This document shows positions 25,155 through 34,646 of a DNA stretch of 64,000 nucleotides, piece by piece (the stretch's first letter is position 1; every line of letters begins with the position of its first letter). Source of the stretch: Bacteroidota bacterium. GTDB lineage: Bacteria; Bacteroidota; Rhodothermia; Rhodothermales; UBA10348. The DNA lies in contig JAJCYP010000022.1 in the NCBI GenBank assembly GCA_029262855.1, positions 111,604 through 175,603 of the forward strand, read 5' to 3'. Under the pieces are notes generated by a model, which ran no database searches, had not been told where the DNA came from, and saw only the letters and a list, made by a program, of their open reading frames with translations. Position numbers and translations under genes: made by a program.

Positions 25155-25399
25155 GGCGAGGACAGGATCTCGTGCGCCCGGACAAGGGGCTCCAATTGGC
25201 CCAAGATTGACAGCAACTTTGTGTGGGTCGGGCCCGTCTTGATGGTGACGGCTCCGAAAGACGAGAGGATTCCGAAGCGCAAGCCGGAATCGCGGCCTCA
25301 CGCGGTCCGTCGTAAACCGTTCACGCCTTTCGCGTGTCCAGTATTACACACCCTTGAAACCGCCTGACCTCCCCCGGACGGCACAGATTCACTTCCTGA

Positions 25400-26680
25400 A
25401 TGAAACGTCTGCTGGTTCTCCTGCCTGCACTCTTGCTTGTCAACTTCGCCGCCGCCCAGTCCGGGCAAGGCTCACTCCGCGTATTCCTGGACTGCTCCTT
25501 CAATTGTGACACCAATTTCCTGAAGGAGGAACTCCCGGTCGTCGACTGGCTCAACGAGGCTACCCAGGCCGATGTCCACATTCTCCACACCCGGGAGACG
25601 ACCGGCTCCGGAGGAGACCGCGTGACGCTGGCCTTCCTCGGGAGAAGGAGCTATGCGGCGATGGGTGATACGCTGTCCTACGCTACCTCGGGCGATGCCA
25701 CGAGCGACGACGAAAGGCGTGCACTGCTCAAGCACGTGTCCATCGGATTGACGCGCTACCTCGCCCGGGCCGGAATGTCCGATCGAATCAACGTGACCGC
25801 TGTACAGCGCACAGAGACAGAGGAGAAGGCGAACTCGATCGAAGACGATCCCTGGAACTACTGGGTGTTCTCAGTGGGCGGAAGCGGCAACCTGAACGGG
25901 CAGGCCTCCTCGAAATCACTTCGGAGGTCTGGCAACCTGTCTGCCAATCGCACCACGGAAGAACTCAAGATTCGCTTCAGTGGGAATCTGAACTACAACC
26001 GCAGCGAGTTCGACACCGGGGACGACACCATCGTCAGTTCGACGAGGTCTGAGAGTCTCTTCGGTCAAGTTGTGAAGTCCATGGGTGGACAGTGGGCGCT
26101 GGGCGGGACAGCGCGGGTTTCCGCCTCCAGCTTCCAAAACACAAAGCTACAGATGGAGTTTGGTCCCGCCATCGAGTATGACTTTTTTCCCTACTCGGAG
26201 TCAACCCGGCGCCTGCTGACCGTTGAGTACGGTATCAAAATCCAGCAGCGCGACTATGAGGAACTCACCATCTTCGCCCTCGAGCAGGAAACCATCCTGC
26301 GGCACTACCTGGAGGCAAGCCTCAGCCTCTCCCAAAAGTGGGGTTCGGCCTCCCTTTCTGCTGACTTCGGGCACCTGCTGACCAACTTCGATCGGAGCCT
26401 GACAGAATCGTACAACTTTGGACTATTCGGCTCGGCGCGTGTGAGACTGTTCAAAGGGTTCTCGTTCAACACGTTTGCCTCGTATAACAGGATTCGGGAT
26501 CAACTCGACCTGCGCGCGAATTCGGCCTCCAAGGAGGAAATCCTGCTCCGGGCCGTCCAACTCCCCACGGGTTACTCCTACTTCATCAACTTCGGATTTA
26601 CCTACCGATTCGGGTCCATTTTCAACAACGTGGTGAACCCCCGGATGGGTGGCGGCGGCGGCCAGGTATTCTTCTTCTAG
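25400..26680 (+). CDS. Exported outer-membrane beta-barrel protein of unknown family
   Basis: A 426-residue protein with a signal peptide of about 19 residues. The first mature part (20-140) is a mixed domain with two Cys (DCSFNC) and a VHILHTRETTG segment. From about 155 on, alternating hydrophobic residues and polar turns, with the terminal YSYFINFGFTYRFG and a final Phe, look like a beta barrel. The last residues are Gly-rich and end in Phe, as in outer membrane proteins. The gene stands alone. Specific function unknown. Confidence 0.75.
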   Translation: MKRLLVLLPALLLVNFAAAQSGQGSLRVFLDCSFNCDTNFLKEELPVVDWLNEATQADVHILHTRETTGSGGDRVTLAFLGRRSYAAMGDTLSYATSGDATSDDERRALLKHVSIGLTRYLARAGMSDRINVTAVQRTETEEKANSIEDDPWNYWVFSVGGSGNLNGQASSKSLRRSGNLSANRTTEELKIRFSGNLNYNRSEFDTGDDTIVSSTRSESLFGQVVKSMGGQWALGGTARVSASSFQNTKLQMEFGPAIEYDFFPYSESTRRLLTVEYGIKIQQRDYEELTIFALEQETILRHYLEASLSLSQKWGSASLSADFGHLLTNFDRSLTESYNFGLFGSARVRLFKGFSFNTFASYNRIRDQLDLRANSASKEEILLRAVQLPTGYSYFINFGFTYRFGSIFNNVVNPRMGGGGGQVFFF

Positions 26681-26756
26681 TCGAGCGCAGTCTGCCGCAT
26701 TTGGCATCGCGCCCGTGCTGTGGCGATACTGTTCAAACAGACCAGTCCGCACCACG

Positions 26757-27863
26757 ATGTCCTCACGACGCACTTTCCTCAAGCAGTCGGCACTCGGCCT
26801 CGGCGCCGCCGCCCTGGGTGCCCGTCCGGCTCGGGCCGAGCACCCGCTGCGCATCCTGATCCTCGGCGGGACCAGCTTCATCGGACCGTTTCAGGTCCAG
26901 TACGCGCTGGACAGGGGCCACCGGGTGACGCTCTTCAATCGCGGGCGAACCAATACCCACCTGTTTCCGGACGTGGAACGGCTCATCGGAGATCGGAACG
27001 ACGATCTGGAGTCGTTGAAGGGGCGCACCTGGGACGTGGTCCTCGACAACTCGTCGTCGAACCCCGACTGGGTCCGCCTCAGCGCGGCCGCTCTCACGGG
27101 TTCGGTCGGCCGCTACTTCTACGTGTCTTCCCGGTCGGCCTATGCAGACACCGGCGCCATTCCGATGCACGCCGGACATCCGACCCACACCTACGCCACG
27201 GCCGGTGTGTCCCAGGACATACCCACCCGGGAGTTGCCCTACGGTCTGCGAAAGGCCATGGCCGAGCGGGAGGCGATGGAGGCGTTCCCGGAAGCCCACG
27301 TGATTCTGCGGCCCGGGCTGATCATTGGTCCGCGCGACGAAACCGACCGGTTCACCTACTGGCCCGTCAGGATCGCTCGTGGCGGCGAGGTGCTCGCGCC
27401 CGGATCGCCGGAGCACTTCGTCCAGATCATTGATGCCCGCGACTTCGCGGAATGGATGATTCGCCTTGCCGAGAATGGCAACACGGGCGTCTTCAATGCG
27501 GTCGGCCCCGCGAATCCAAGGCCGCTCGCCGAGTTGCTCTACGGGATCAGGGCGGTCACGACTGCTGAAACGACCTTCACCTGGGTGGTCACCGACTTCC
27601 TTCTCGACAACGGGGCCAGGCCCTATTCGGACCTTCCGGTCTGGATGCCGCCCCTCAAGGGCCGGGAGGGATTCGCCCGGTTCGACATGACCCGGGAAGT
27701 CGCCGCAGGACTGACGTACAGGCCGCTGGCTGTGACCGTCCGCGACACGCTGGACTACCATGTGTCCCGTCCCCCTGAACGGCAGGCCGAGTTGCGCGCT
27801 GGGATGTCACCGGAGATGGAGGCCGACCTCCTGGCGAAGTGGCGCGCGCGAGGCGACGGCTAG
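26757..27863 (+). CDS. Tat-exported NAD-dependent epimerase/dehydratase-family protein
   Basis: A 368-residue short-chain-dehydrogenase-like protein. The start at ATG 26757 gives a twin-arginine signal (SSRRTFLKQSALGLG). The cofactor-binding motif is GGTSFIG near residue 40, although the classical third Gly is missing. Ser/Tyr candidates are in YFYVSSRSAYADTG and the downstream GLRKAMAE. The motif set matches isoflavone-reductase/epimerase-like proteins. Export by Tat implies that the cofactor is bound before translocation. The substrate is unknown; a nucleotide-sugar or cell-wall sugar is possible. Confidence 0.83.
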   Translation: MSSRRTFLKQSALGLGAAALGARPARAEHPLRILILGGTSFIGPFQVQYALDRGHRVTLFNRGRTNTHLFPDVERLIGDRNDDLESLKGRTWDVVLDNSSSNPDWVRLSAAALTGSVGRYFYVSSRSAYADTGAIPMHAGHPTHTYATAGVSQDIPTRELPYGLRKAMAEREAMEAFPEAHVILRPGLIIGPRDETDRFTYWPVRIARGGEVLAPGSPEHFVQIIDARDFAEWMIRLAENGNTGVFNAVGPANPRPLAELLYGIRAVTTAETTFTWVVTDFLLDNGARPYSDLPVWMPPLKGREGFARFDMTREVAAGLTYRPLAVTVRDTLDYHVSRPPERQAELRAGMSPEMEADLLAKWRARGDG

Positions 27864-27951
27864 ACGCTGGGCGCCCGAGCGCGACGTGCGTCTGCGCCCA
27901 CGGAAATCCGCCGAACGTGTATCATGGGTTCCACACCCGCCCAAGATAGGT

Positions 27952-30900
27952 ATGCGCCCCCTGCTCGCCCTGCTGATTGCCCTGCTCGCCCTTCCCGCCG
28001 GCGCCCAGACCATTGCTGAAAACGACTCGTCTGCGGCCGCGGCCAAGAAGGCAAACGGCCTGCCGTTGATCCCGAGCCGAACCATCAACTACACGGCCAC
28101 CGAGGGCACCTGGATCTCTCTCGATGTCTCTCCGGACGGCGGAACGATCGTCTTCGAATTGCTCGGGGATCTGTATACGATACCGGTCTCAGGCGGGTCG
28201 GCCACCAGGATTACCAGTGGCATGGCGTACGATATGCAGCCGCGGTATTCGCCCGACGGGACGCAGATTGTATTTGTGAGCGACCGGAACGGGTCCGAGA
28301 ACATCTGGACGGCAAACTCGGATGGCTCCGAGCCTGAGGCCCGCACCGAGGGCGAAAAGCAATCCTACATGTCTCCGGTCTGGACGCCGGATGGCTCCTA
28401 CATCATTTCCGGCGAGGGATCGCAACTGCATCTCTACCACGCAGACGGCGGTTCAGGCGTCCAGCTGACGGGTCACAACGAGGGTGCGGCGTCGCATCTG
28501 GGTGCTGCCTTTGGTCCGGAACCAGATGTGGTATGGGTCAATGTTCGGGGCCGCCTGCCGAGCGGACTCGAGGTGCCCGGGGTCTCCAGCGCCCGAGATG
28601 CTGCGGCCCACGTCGTGGCTCCTCAAAGCTCCAGCCGCCGGGTGGGAACGTACCAGATCGGCGAACTGGATCGTGCCACGGGCGAGGTCCGGATTCGGAC
28701 CCACGAACACGAGGGGGCCTTCCGGCCGATGCCGAGTCCCGACGGCCGGTACCTGGCCTACGTCACGCGTCACGACGCCAGAAACGCCCTCAAGTTGCTT
28801 GACCTGGAAACAGGCAGCGAGCACTGGCTGGTCATGGATGTGCAGCGGGACGATTCCCAGGGCGGTGGCACCCGTGACCGCGATGTGTACCCGGGCTCAG
28901 CCTTCCTCCCCGATGGCACGGCGCTGATGACCAGTTTCGGCGGCAAGATCTGGAACGTTTCGATTCCCGACGGGGAGGTCAGCGAAATCCCCTTCTCAGC
29001 CGAGGTTGAGCTTGAGATGGGGCCGCTGGCCAAGTTCGACTACCCCGTCAACGACTCGGTGCTGACCGTGAGCCAGATTCGGGGCGCGCGGCCCAGTCCG
29101 GACGGGTCTCGCCTCGTCTTTGCCGCACTGGACAGACTGTGGATCGCAGACCTGCCTTCGACGAATCCCACCGACTCGACCCACGCCGAGATATCGGGGG
29201 CGCGTCGACTCACGGATGCCACGCACGTGGAACACGCGCCTGTCTGGAGTCCAGACGGTCAGTACGTGGCCTGGATCAGTTGGGATGATGCGGCGGGTGG
29301 GCATATCCATCGCATGCGAGTGGGCAGACGCGGCTCGGCGGAGACGCTCACCCCGACGGCCGCCTTCTATGACAAGCTGGCGTACTCAAGCGACGGCTCC
29401 AGACTCATGGCCGTTCGTGGCTCTCGACTCCATCGCACACGCATGCTGGAGGACTTCGGGGGGCACCATCCGTCTGCGGAGATGGAGTATGTGTGGTTGC
29501 CTGCAGACGGAGGCGAGCCACACCGAGTGGCCTGGGTGGGCTCGAGTTCGACCCAGCAGGGCAGAAATGCGCCTCACGCCGGCCCTGACCCCGAGCGCAT
29601 GTATGTCTGGGACGGATCAGACGGACTGGTGTCCCTCCGCTTCGACGGGACGGACGTTCGAGGCGTTGTGAAAGTGACCGGCCCTTCCAACGGCAGTCAA
29701 CGGGGCGGATCGCTGACCCCGGATGAAGTGATCCTGTCGCCGAATGGACGGCGAGCCCTGGTCCGGGTCGCGCGGAATGTGTATGCGATTACCGTCCCCC
29801 CGGTCGGGGCTCCCGCGCCCACGGTATCCGTCAACAGTTCCTCGTCCGTGCCGACCTGGAGGCTGACGGACATCGGAGGCGATTTTGTCGGATGGGCGGA
29901 CGAGGGACGGGTGGCCTACTACGCCATCGGTCGCAGCTTCTTTCGTTATGACCTCGCGACCGCGGCGGAGGTGAAACAGCGGCAGGAGACCGCCAAGCAG
30001 GCAGAGGAGGACGCGTCGGAGGCGGAGGAGGAAGGCGAGGACGACGACCCCGGTGAGGACGATGACGACCCAGGCGATGACGATGACGATGCGGTACCCG
30101 CTGATTCGACCGACACCGAATCGCCCAAGATTCCGGACTACGCGCCCCTCCGCGTTGATGTAAACATCACAGCGGCCAGGGACCGTCCGTCAGGAAGCGT
30201 GGTGCTGCGCGGCGCGCGCATCATCACCATGCGGGGCGATGAGGTCCTTCCGCGTGCCGACGTCCTGGTGACAGACAATCGAATCGTGGGTGTCGGACCG
30301 GGCCTGACCGCCCCGCGGGGAGCGACCGAAATCGATGTTACCGGCAAGACCATCATGCCCGGCCTAGTGGACATTCATGCGCACACCTGGGTGGCCTGGG
30401 GGGTGCATCGCCGCCAGGTGTCCCAGTTCCTGGCCCAGTTGGCCTATGGGGTGACTACCCAGCGGGACCCGCAGACGTCTTCCGAAGATGTCGTCACCTA
30501 CTCGGATCTGGTGGAGACCGGTGATATCCTGGGTCCCCGCATCTATTCCACGGGCCCGGGCGTGTTTTCGAATGACAATATCAAAAGCCTGGAGGACGCC
30601 CGGAATGTGCTCCGGCGGTACGCGGATCACTACAACACACTGACCATCAAGCAGTACCTCGCTGGCGATCGCAAAGTGAGGCAGTGGGTGATCATGGCGG
30701 CCCATGAGATGGGGCTGACCCCCACCACGGAAGGCGGGTCGAATTTCACCATGAACCTGAGCCTGATGGTGGATGGCTACGCGGGGCTGGAACACGCGCT
30801 CCCGATCAGTCCGTTCTACGATGACGTGGTGCAGCTCACCTCGGAATCCGGACTCACCTATACGCCGACGCTCGTCGTGGCGTACGGCGGGCCGAGTGGA

Positions 30901-31419
30901 CTGAACTACTGGCTCACGCACGTGGACGTGGACGCGGACCCGCGACTGAAGCGTTTCACCCCGCACGACGAGCTCGACAAGTGGAAAACCACCACGTGGT
31001 ACCGGGACGATCAGTACGTGCACTTCCTGCACGCCAGGCAGCTCAAGAAACTCGTCGAGGCCGGTGGCCGGGTCGGGCTGGGCTCCCACGGCGAAGTGCA
31101 GGGGCTTGGGACCCACTGGGAGCTCTGGATGCTCGCCTCAGGTGGCATGGCGCCGCTCGATGCCCTGCGGGCGGCCACGATCCACTCCGCCGATGCGGTC
31201 GGCCTGGACGGGGATCTCGGGTCGATTGAGGCCGGAAAGTTGGCGGACTTGCTGATCCTGGACGCCAATCCGCTCGACGACATCAGGAATACCTCCAGCA
31301 TTCGCTACGTGATGAAGAATGGTCGGCTCTACGAGTCGGCAACTCTCAACGAAGTGTGGCCTCGCGAACGGGACTTGCCGGAACAATGGTGGTGGCGGGT
31401 GGAGCCGAAACAGGAATGA
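27952..31419 (+). CDS. Exported TolB-like propeller fused to amidohydrolase
   Basis: A 1155-residue protein. ATG 27952, preceded by AGATAGG, gives a signal peptide of about 19 residues. Residues 45-640 contain repeated WD40/PD40 units of the TolB type (SPDGTQIVFVSDRNG and similar). Residues about 684-725 form a long Asp/Glu linker. Residues about 745-1140 are an amidohydrolase with the metal-binding HxH (DIHAHTW near 808) and later His/Asp segments (LGSHGEVQG, GSIEAGKLADLLILD). Such fusions are exported hydrolases of unknown substrate, possibly acting on amide or peptide-derived compounds. It overlaps the CPBP gene by 4 bp. Confidence 0.9.
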   Translation: MRPLLALLIALLALPAGAQTIAENDSSAAAAKKANGLPLIPSRTINYTATEGTWISLDVSPDGGTIVFELLGDLYTIPVSGGSATRITSGMAYDMQPRYSPDGTQIVFVSDRNGSENIWTANSDGSEPEARTEGEKQSYMSPVWTPDGSYIISGEGSQLHLYHADGGSGVQLTGHNEGAASHLGAAFGPEPDVVWVNVRGRLPSGLEVPGVSSARDAAAHVVAPQSSSRRVGTYQIGELDRATGEVRIRTHEHEGAFRPMPSPDGRYLAYVTRHDARNALKLLDLETGSEHWLVMDVQRDDSQGGGTRDRDVYPGSAFLPDGTALMTSFGGKIWNVSIPDGEVSEIPFSAEVELEMGPLAKFDYPVNDSVLTVSQIRGARPSPDGSRLVFAALDRLWIADLPSTNPTDSTHAEISGARRLTDATHVEHAPVWSPDGQYVAWISWDDAAGGHIHRMRVGRRGSAETLTPTAAFYDKLAYSSDGSRLMAVRGSRLHRTRMLEDFGGHHPSAEMEYVWLPADGGEPHRVAWVGSSSTQQGRNAPHAGPDPERMYVWDGSDGLVSLRFDGTDVRGVVKVTGPSNGSQRGGSLTPDEVILSPNGRRALVRVARNVYAITVPPVGAPAPTVSVNSSSSVPTWRLTDIGGDFVGWADEGRVAYYAIGRSFFRYDLATAAEVKQRQETAKQAEEDASEAEEEGEDDDPGEDDDDPGDDDDDAVPADSTDTESPKIPDYAPLRVDVNITAARDRPSGSVVLRGARIITMRGDEVLPRADVLVTDNRIVGVGPGLTAPRGATEIDVTGKTIMPGLVDIHAHTWVAWGVHRRQVSQFLAQLAYGVTTQRDPQTSSEDVVTYSDLVETGDILGPRIYSTGPGVFSNDNIKSLEDARNVLRRYADHYNTLTIKQYLAGDRKVRQWVIMAAHEMGLTPTTEGGSNFTMNLSLMVDGYAGLEHALPISPFYDDVVQLTSESGLTYTPTLVVAYGGPSGLNYWLTHVDVDADPRLKRFTPHDELDKWKTTTWYRDDQYVHFLHARQLKKLVEAGGRVGLGSHGEVQGLGTHWELWMLASGGMAPLDALRAATIHSADAVGLDGDLGSIEAGKLADLLILDANPLDDIRNTSSIRYVMKNGRLYESATLNEVWPRERDLPEQWWWRVEPKQE

Positions 31420-32165
31420 AGTACGCGCTCGTTACGCCTCGGTACTACTGGTCACTCTTCAAGGAGCTGGCTTTCTTCGTCTGGAATCCGGACAGCGCCG
31501 AGGCGGTCGAGAAGACCACCAGACGTAGGATCTGCGACACAGTTGGCCTCTTCGTGATCAAGATTCCGTTGCTCATTCCGGTGGGCCTGGTTATGTCCCT
31601 GCTCTACGATCCAGAGAATCTTACGAGCCAGAGTATGGCGGAACGCTTCTCCCCGGTGCAGCTCTTGCTGGTGGCCGGATTCGTACTGCCGCTCGTAGAG
31701 GAAGTGGGCTTCAGACTCTCGTTGCGCTTCAGACCGATTTACCTGGCGCTGTCGTCCAGCGTGTTTCTCTACTACATCCTAACCAAGGCTGTCTTTCAGA
31801 CGAAAGTGAGCGCCATCGACGACAGCTTCTTCGTTCGAGCTGTGGCTGCCATAATTTTGGGTGTTCTCCTTTACCCGCTGGTCCGTCATTTGCCTATCCG
31901 GCAGAGACTGACGCAGTTCTGGGATGGCAACTTTCGTTTGATCTATTACGCTTCCTGCGTCGTGTTCGCGTGGATTCACCTTTCTAAGTACGAGCTCATC
32001 TGGCTCAACATCGTCTTACTGCCTGTACTGACTTTGCCGCAGCTGATGAGCGGCATCGTCTCCGGCTATACCAGAGTGAAGTTCGGCTTTGCCTACCCGC
32101 TGTTCTTTCATATCGGGACCAACACGCTGGCCATCGCACTCTCCTTCCTTCCGTTTGCAGACTGA
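31416..32165 (+). CDS. CPBP-family intramembrane metalloprotease
   Basis: A 249-residue polytopic protein started at ATG 31416, overlapping the amidohydrolase stop. CPBP (CAAX protease/bacteriocin-processing) motifs are present: EExxxR in VEEVGFRLSLR near 95, an His-containing helix (AWIHLSKYE), and FFHIGTN near the end. It has about six membrane segments. Such proteases cleave membrane-embedded peptides or modify immunity and signalling. The coupling to the upstream hydrolase hints at a common task that I cannot define. Confidence 0.82.
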   Translation: MKYALVTPRYYWSLFKELAFFVWNPDSAEAVEKTTRRRICDTVGLFVIKIPLLIPVGLVMSLLYDPENLTSQSMAERFSPVQLLLVAGFVLPLVEEVGFRLSLRFRPIYLALSSSVFLYYILTKAVFQTKVSAIDDSFFVRAVAAIILGVLLYPLVRHLPIRQRLTQFWDGNFRLIYYASCVVFAWIHLSKYELIWLNIVLLPVLTLPQLMSGIVSGYTRVKFGFAYPLFFHIGTNTLAIALSFLPFAD

Positions 32166-32208
32166 CAGACGGACCTACGGGACGTTCGAAGCGGCCGTAC
32201 CTTGGCCC

Positions 32209-33693
32209 ATGCGTTTCTTGTTTCTATGTCTATTGCTGGCGGCTGCGCCGGCAGCTGCCCAGACCTTCGATACCTACGGGTCCTTCAGGGACTCCCTTGG
32301 TGTCATCGTCAACCTGGCGGACGCAGGGGCGCGGGATACCGCCCTGCGCAGCCTCTGGAACAGGTTGAAGGCGGAGGGCCAAGTACCATTCCGCCATCGC
32401 GACAGTGTGGCTTTCCTGCATTTTGAACAGGAAACAGACGTGTCGATCGCCGGCGATTTCAACCGTTGGTCCAGCAACGCCTGGCCCGCCGCCCGAATGG
32501 GTGACACCTGGATGTGGATCCGCGAGGCCACCTTTCCCACCGATGCGCGGCTGGACTACAAGTTCGTCACCAACGGAGGGATGACATGGTCCCTCGACCC
32601 GGCCAATCCCCGCAGTCAGTGGGGTGGATTCGGTCCCAACTCTGAGCTCCGGATGCCCGACTACCAGCCCTCGCGCTTCGTTGAGCGCGTAGCCGGTCGG
32701 GCAAACGGCTCATACTCCCAGAATCGGGCGATCGCCAGTTCCGCACTCGGATACACGGTGAACTATCGTGTCTACACGCCACCCGGATACGAAGCTGGAC
32801 TGTCAAACCTCCCGGTAGTCTATGTAACCGACGGCCACGAGTACGCAGATGATCGGCTGGGATCCATGCGAATCGTGCTCGACAACCTGATTGGGGAGTC
32901 ACTCATCGTCCCCACGATTGCCGTTTTCATTGATCCGCGTGTGGGGTCGGACAACCGGCGCGGCGCTCAGTATATCCAAAACCCGGACTTCGCCTCCTTC
33001 GTCGCTGACGAGTTGGTCCCGGAAGTTGACGCGACCTTTCGCACGTGGTCCCATCGCGATGGTCGAGCCATATTGGGCACGTCCCTCGGAGGATTGAATT
33101 CGGCCTACTTCGGGGCCGTTCGACCCGAGACTTTCCGAAATATTGCCATTCAGTCGCCTTCCTTCAGCGGACGGTCATGGATCTTCGATCTCTATCGGGA
33201 CGAGCCGGTCCGGGACACGCGAATCCACATGACGTGGGGCACCATCAATGACGTGGGTCCGGGGGCCGAACAGATGGCCTCGGTGATGGAGTCGAAGGGC
33301 TATGAGCTGGCAACGGTGACCGTGAATGAGGGGCACAGTTGGGGTGCCTGGCGTGCCCTTGTAGATGATGCGGTGGTGCATTTTTTCCCGCACGGCGCGA
33401 CCCTGGATCGCTCAGCGGACGAGGCACCGAAGCAGGCCCATCTCGGCGCGATCTATCCGAACCCGTCGAATGGCCGAGTAACAATTACTTACGTCGCAGA
33501 CCGTGGCGGAACGATTTCTGTCGATGTCCACGACGTTCTGGGGAGAAAGGTCGAGTCGCTATCCGGTGGCCCGACCGGACCTGGCGAACATCAGATCAGT
33601 TGGGACGTGGGGCACCTCGCTCCCGGAGTGTATCTCGTTTCGATGAGGGCAGCCGGGCAGCCGGTCCGGACTCGACGTCTGACCGTGTATTGA
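32209..33693 (+). CDS. Secreted esterase with CBM48-like N-domain and T9SS sorting domain
   Basis: A 494-residue protein with a signal peptide of about 18 residues and a CBM48/isoamylase-like beta sandwich (about 65-145, with VSIAGDFNRWSS). An alpha/beta-hydrolase esterase domain of the Fes/esterase-D type follows. The nucleophile elbow is GTSLGG with Ser near 292, and the catalytic His is in EGHSWGAWR. The last 80 residues are a type A Por sorting domain (YPNPSNGRVTITY, DVLGRKVESL, APGVYLVSMRA). It is exported by T9SS. Likely substrates are esters on polysaccharides or siderophores. Confidence 0.9.
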   Translation: MRFLFLCLLLAAAPAAAQTFDTYGSFRDSLGVIVNLADAGARDTALRSLWNRLKAEGQVPFRHRDSVAFLHFEQETDVSIAGDFNRWSSNAWPAARMGDTWMWIREATFPTDARLDYKFVTNGGMTWSLDPANPRSQWGGFGPNSELRMPDYQPSRFVERVAGRANGSYSQNRAIASSALGYTVNYRVYTPPGYEAGLSNLPVVYVTDGHEYADDRLGSMRIVLDNLIGESLIVPTIAVFIDPRVGSDNRRGAQYIQNPDFASFVADELVPEVDATFRTWSHRDGRAILGTSLGGLNSAYFGAVRPETFRNIAIQSPSFSGRSWIFDLYRDEPVRDTRIHMTWGTINDVGPGAEQMASVMESKGYELATVTVNEGHSWGAWRALVDDAVVHFFPHGATLDRSADEAPKQAHLGAIYPNPSNGRVTITYVADRGGTISVDVHDVLGRKVESLSGGPTGPGEHQISWDVGHLAPGVYLVSMRAAGQPVRTRRLTVY

Positions 33694-33794
33694 CCGGGCG
33701 GGAGGACGTGGCGACCAAGCCACCCAGCCGCACCGATTCGCTGAACCCGAGGGCTCACTTCCCCGTAGCCCCCCCAAACCAGCGGATTGAAACC

Positions 33795-34559
33795 ATGCGG
33801 CGTGCCTGTCTTGTCCTGACGCTCCTGTTCACGGCCTGTGCCGACCAGCCGGTCACGGATGAGTCGGCGGAAACGCCAGTCTCCCGACTGGAGACTTTTG
33901 TGCACGAGGGCGCCTGGGACTCGGCACCCAGGTTTCTCCGTTTTGACTTCCGAATCCGCTTCAATGGCGAGGAATTTCTCCTGAGTCAGAATCTCTGGGA
34001 CCGGCACACCGGGCGGTACCGAACCGAGTGGAAGGCTGTGTACGAGGAGGGCGAGTCCATGGGTCTGGTCAATATGAACGGCGGTGGCGGCCGGGTTTTT
34101 CGGGATGGACAGGAGCTGACCGGAGAGGATGCTGCCGCTTTGATCGGTGGCGCCGAGTACCGCGCTGTAAATGATTCCTATTGGCTGATCGCCCCTTTCA
34201 AGTTCTCAGATCCCGGCACCCGACTCGAACGGCAGGACGAGGCCGTCCACTTGTCCTTTGACGAGGGCGTGGGCAATGATCACTTCTGGCTCTATCTGGA
34301 TCCGGAGTCCGGTAAACTGGATCGGTGGGCCTTCTTTCTGGAAAGCTTCGAGGGCGAGCCCAGTCTGGATCAGGCGTCAGTCTGGCGATGGGAAAGCTGG
34401 GAGGAATTGGAGGGTGTGATGATCGCTCGCCGGCGCATTATGGAGGCTTCGCCCCAGTTCGCCCAGTTCCAGACCGGCGAGATCGATTTCCCTGTCCTCC
34501 AGTTCATGGATTCGGTGGACGACGCGGTGTTTGAGGATCCTTCGGTGGCGTTGCCTTGA
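33795..34559 (+). CDS. Hypothetical lipoprotein
   Basis: A 254-residue lipoprotein (MRR start, lipobox FTAC near residue 15) with a soluble beta-rich mature part. Segments such as FDFRIRFNGEEFLLSQNLWDR and YWLIAPFKFSDPG recall outer-membrane lipoprotein carrier folds, which bind hydrophobic ligands, but I cannot assign it. It stands alone, 101 bp after the esterase gene. Confidence 0.75.
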   Translation: MRRACLVLTLLFTACADQPVTDESAETPVSRLETFVHEGAWDSAPRFLRFDFRIRFNGEEFLLSQNLWDRHTGRYRTEWKAVYEEGESMGLVNMNGGGGRVFRDGQELTGEDAAALIGGAEYRAVNDSYWLIAPFKFSDPGTRLERQDEAVHLSFDEGVGNDHFWLYLDPESGKLDRWAFFLESFEGEPSLDQASVWRWESWEELEGVMIARRRIMEASPQFAQFQTGEIDFPVLQFMDSVDDAVFEDPSVALP

Positions 34560-34646
34560 CACAGTAGGAAGCCTCACTTCGTCGCAATTGTCGTCGTCTT
34601 GCTATCGGATCTCGTAGTTTCCGGGACACCCCAAACTCAACTCTCG

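Noticed and set aside
30003..30126. GA-rich repetitive DNA
   Set aside because: It is the in-frame acidic linker of the amidohydrolase, not a DNA repeat element.
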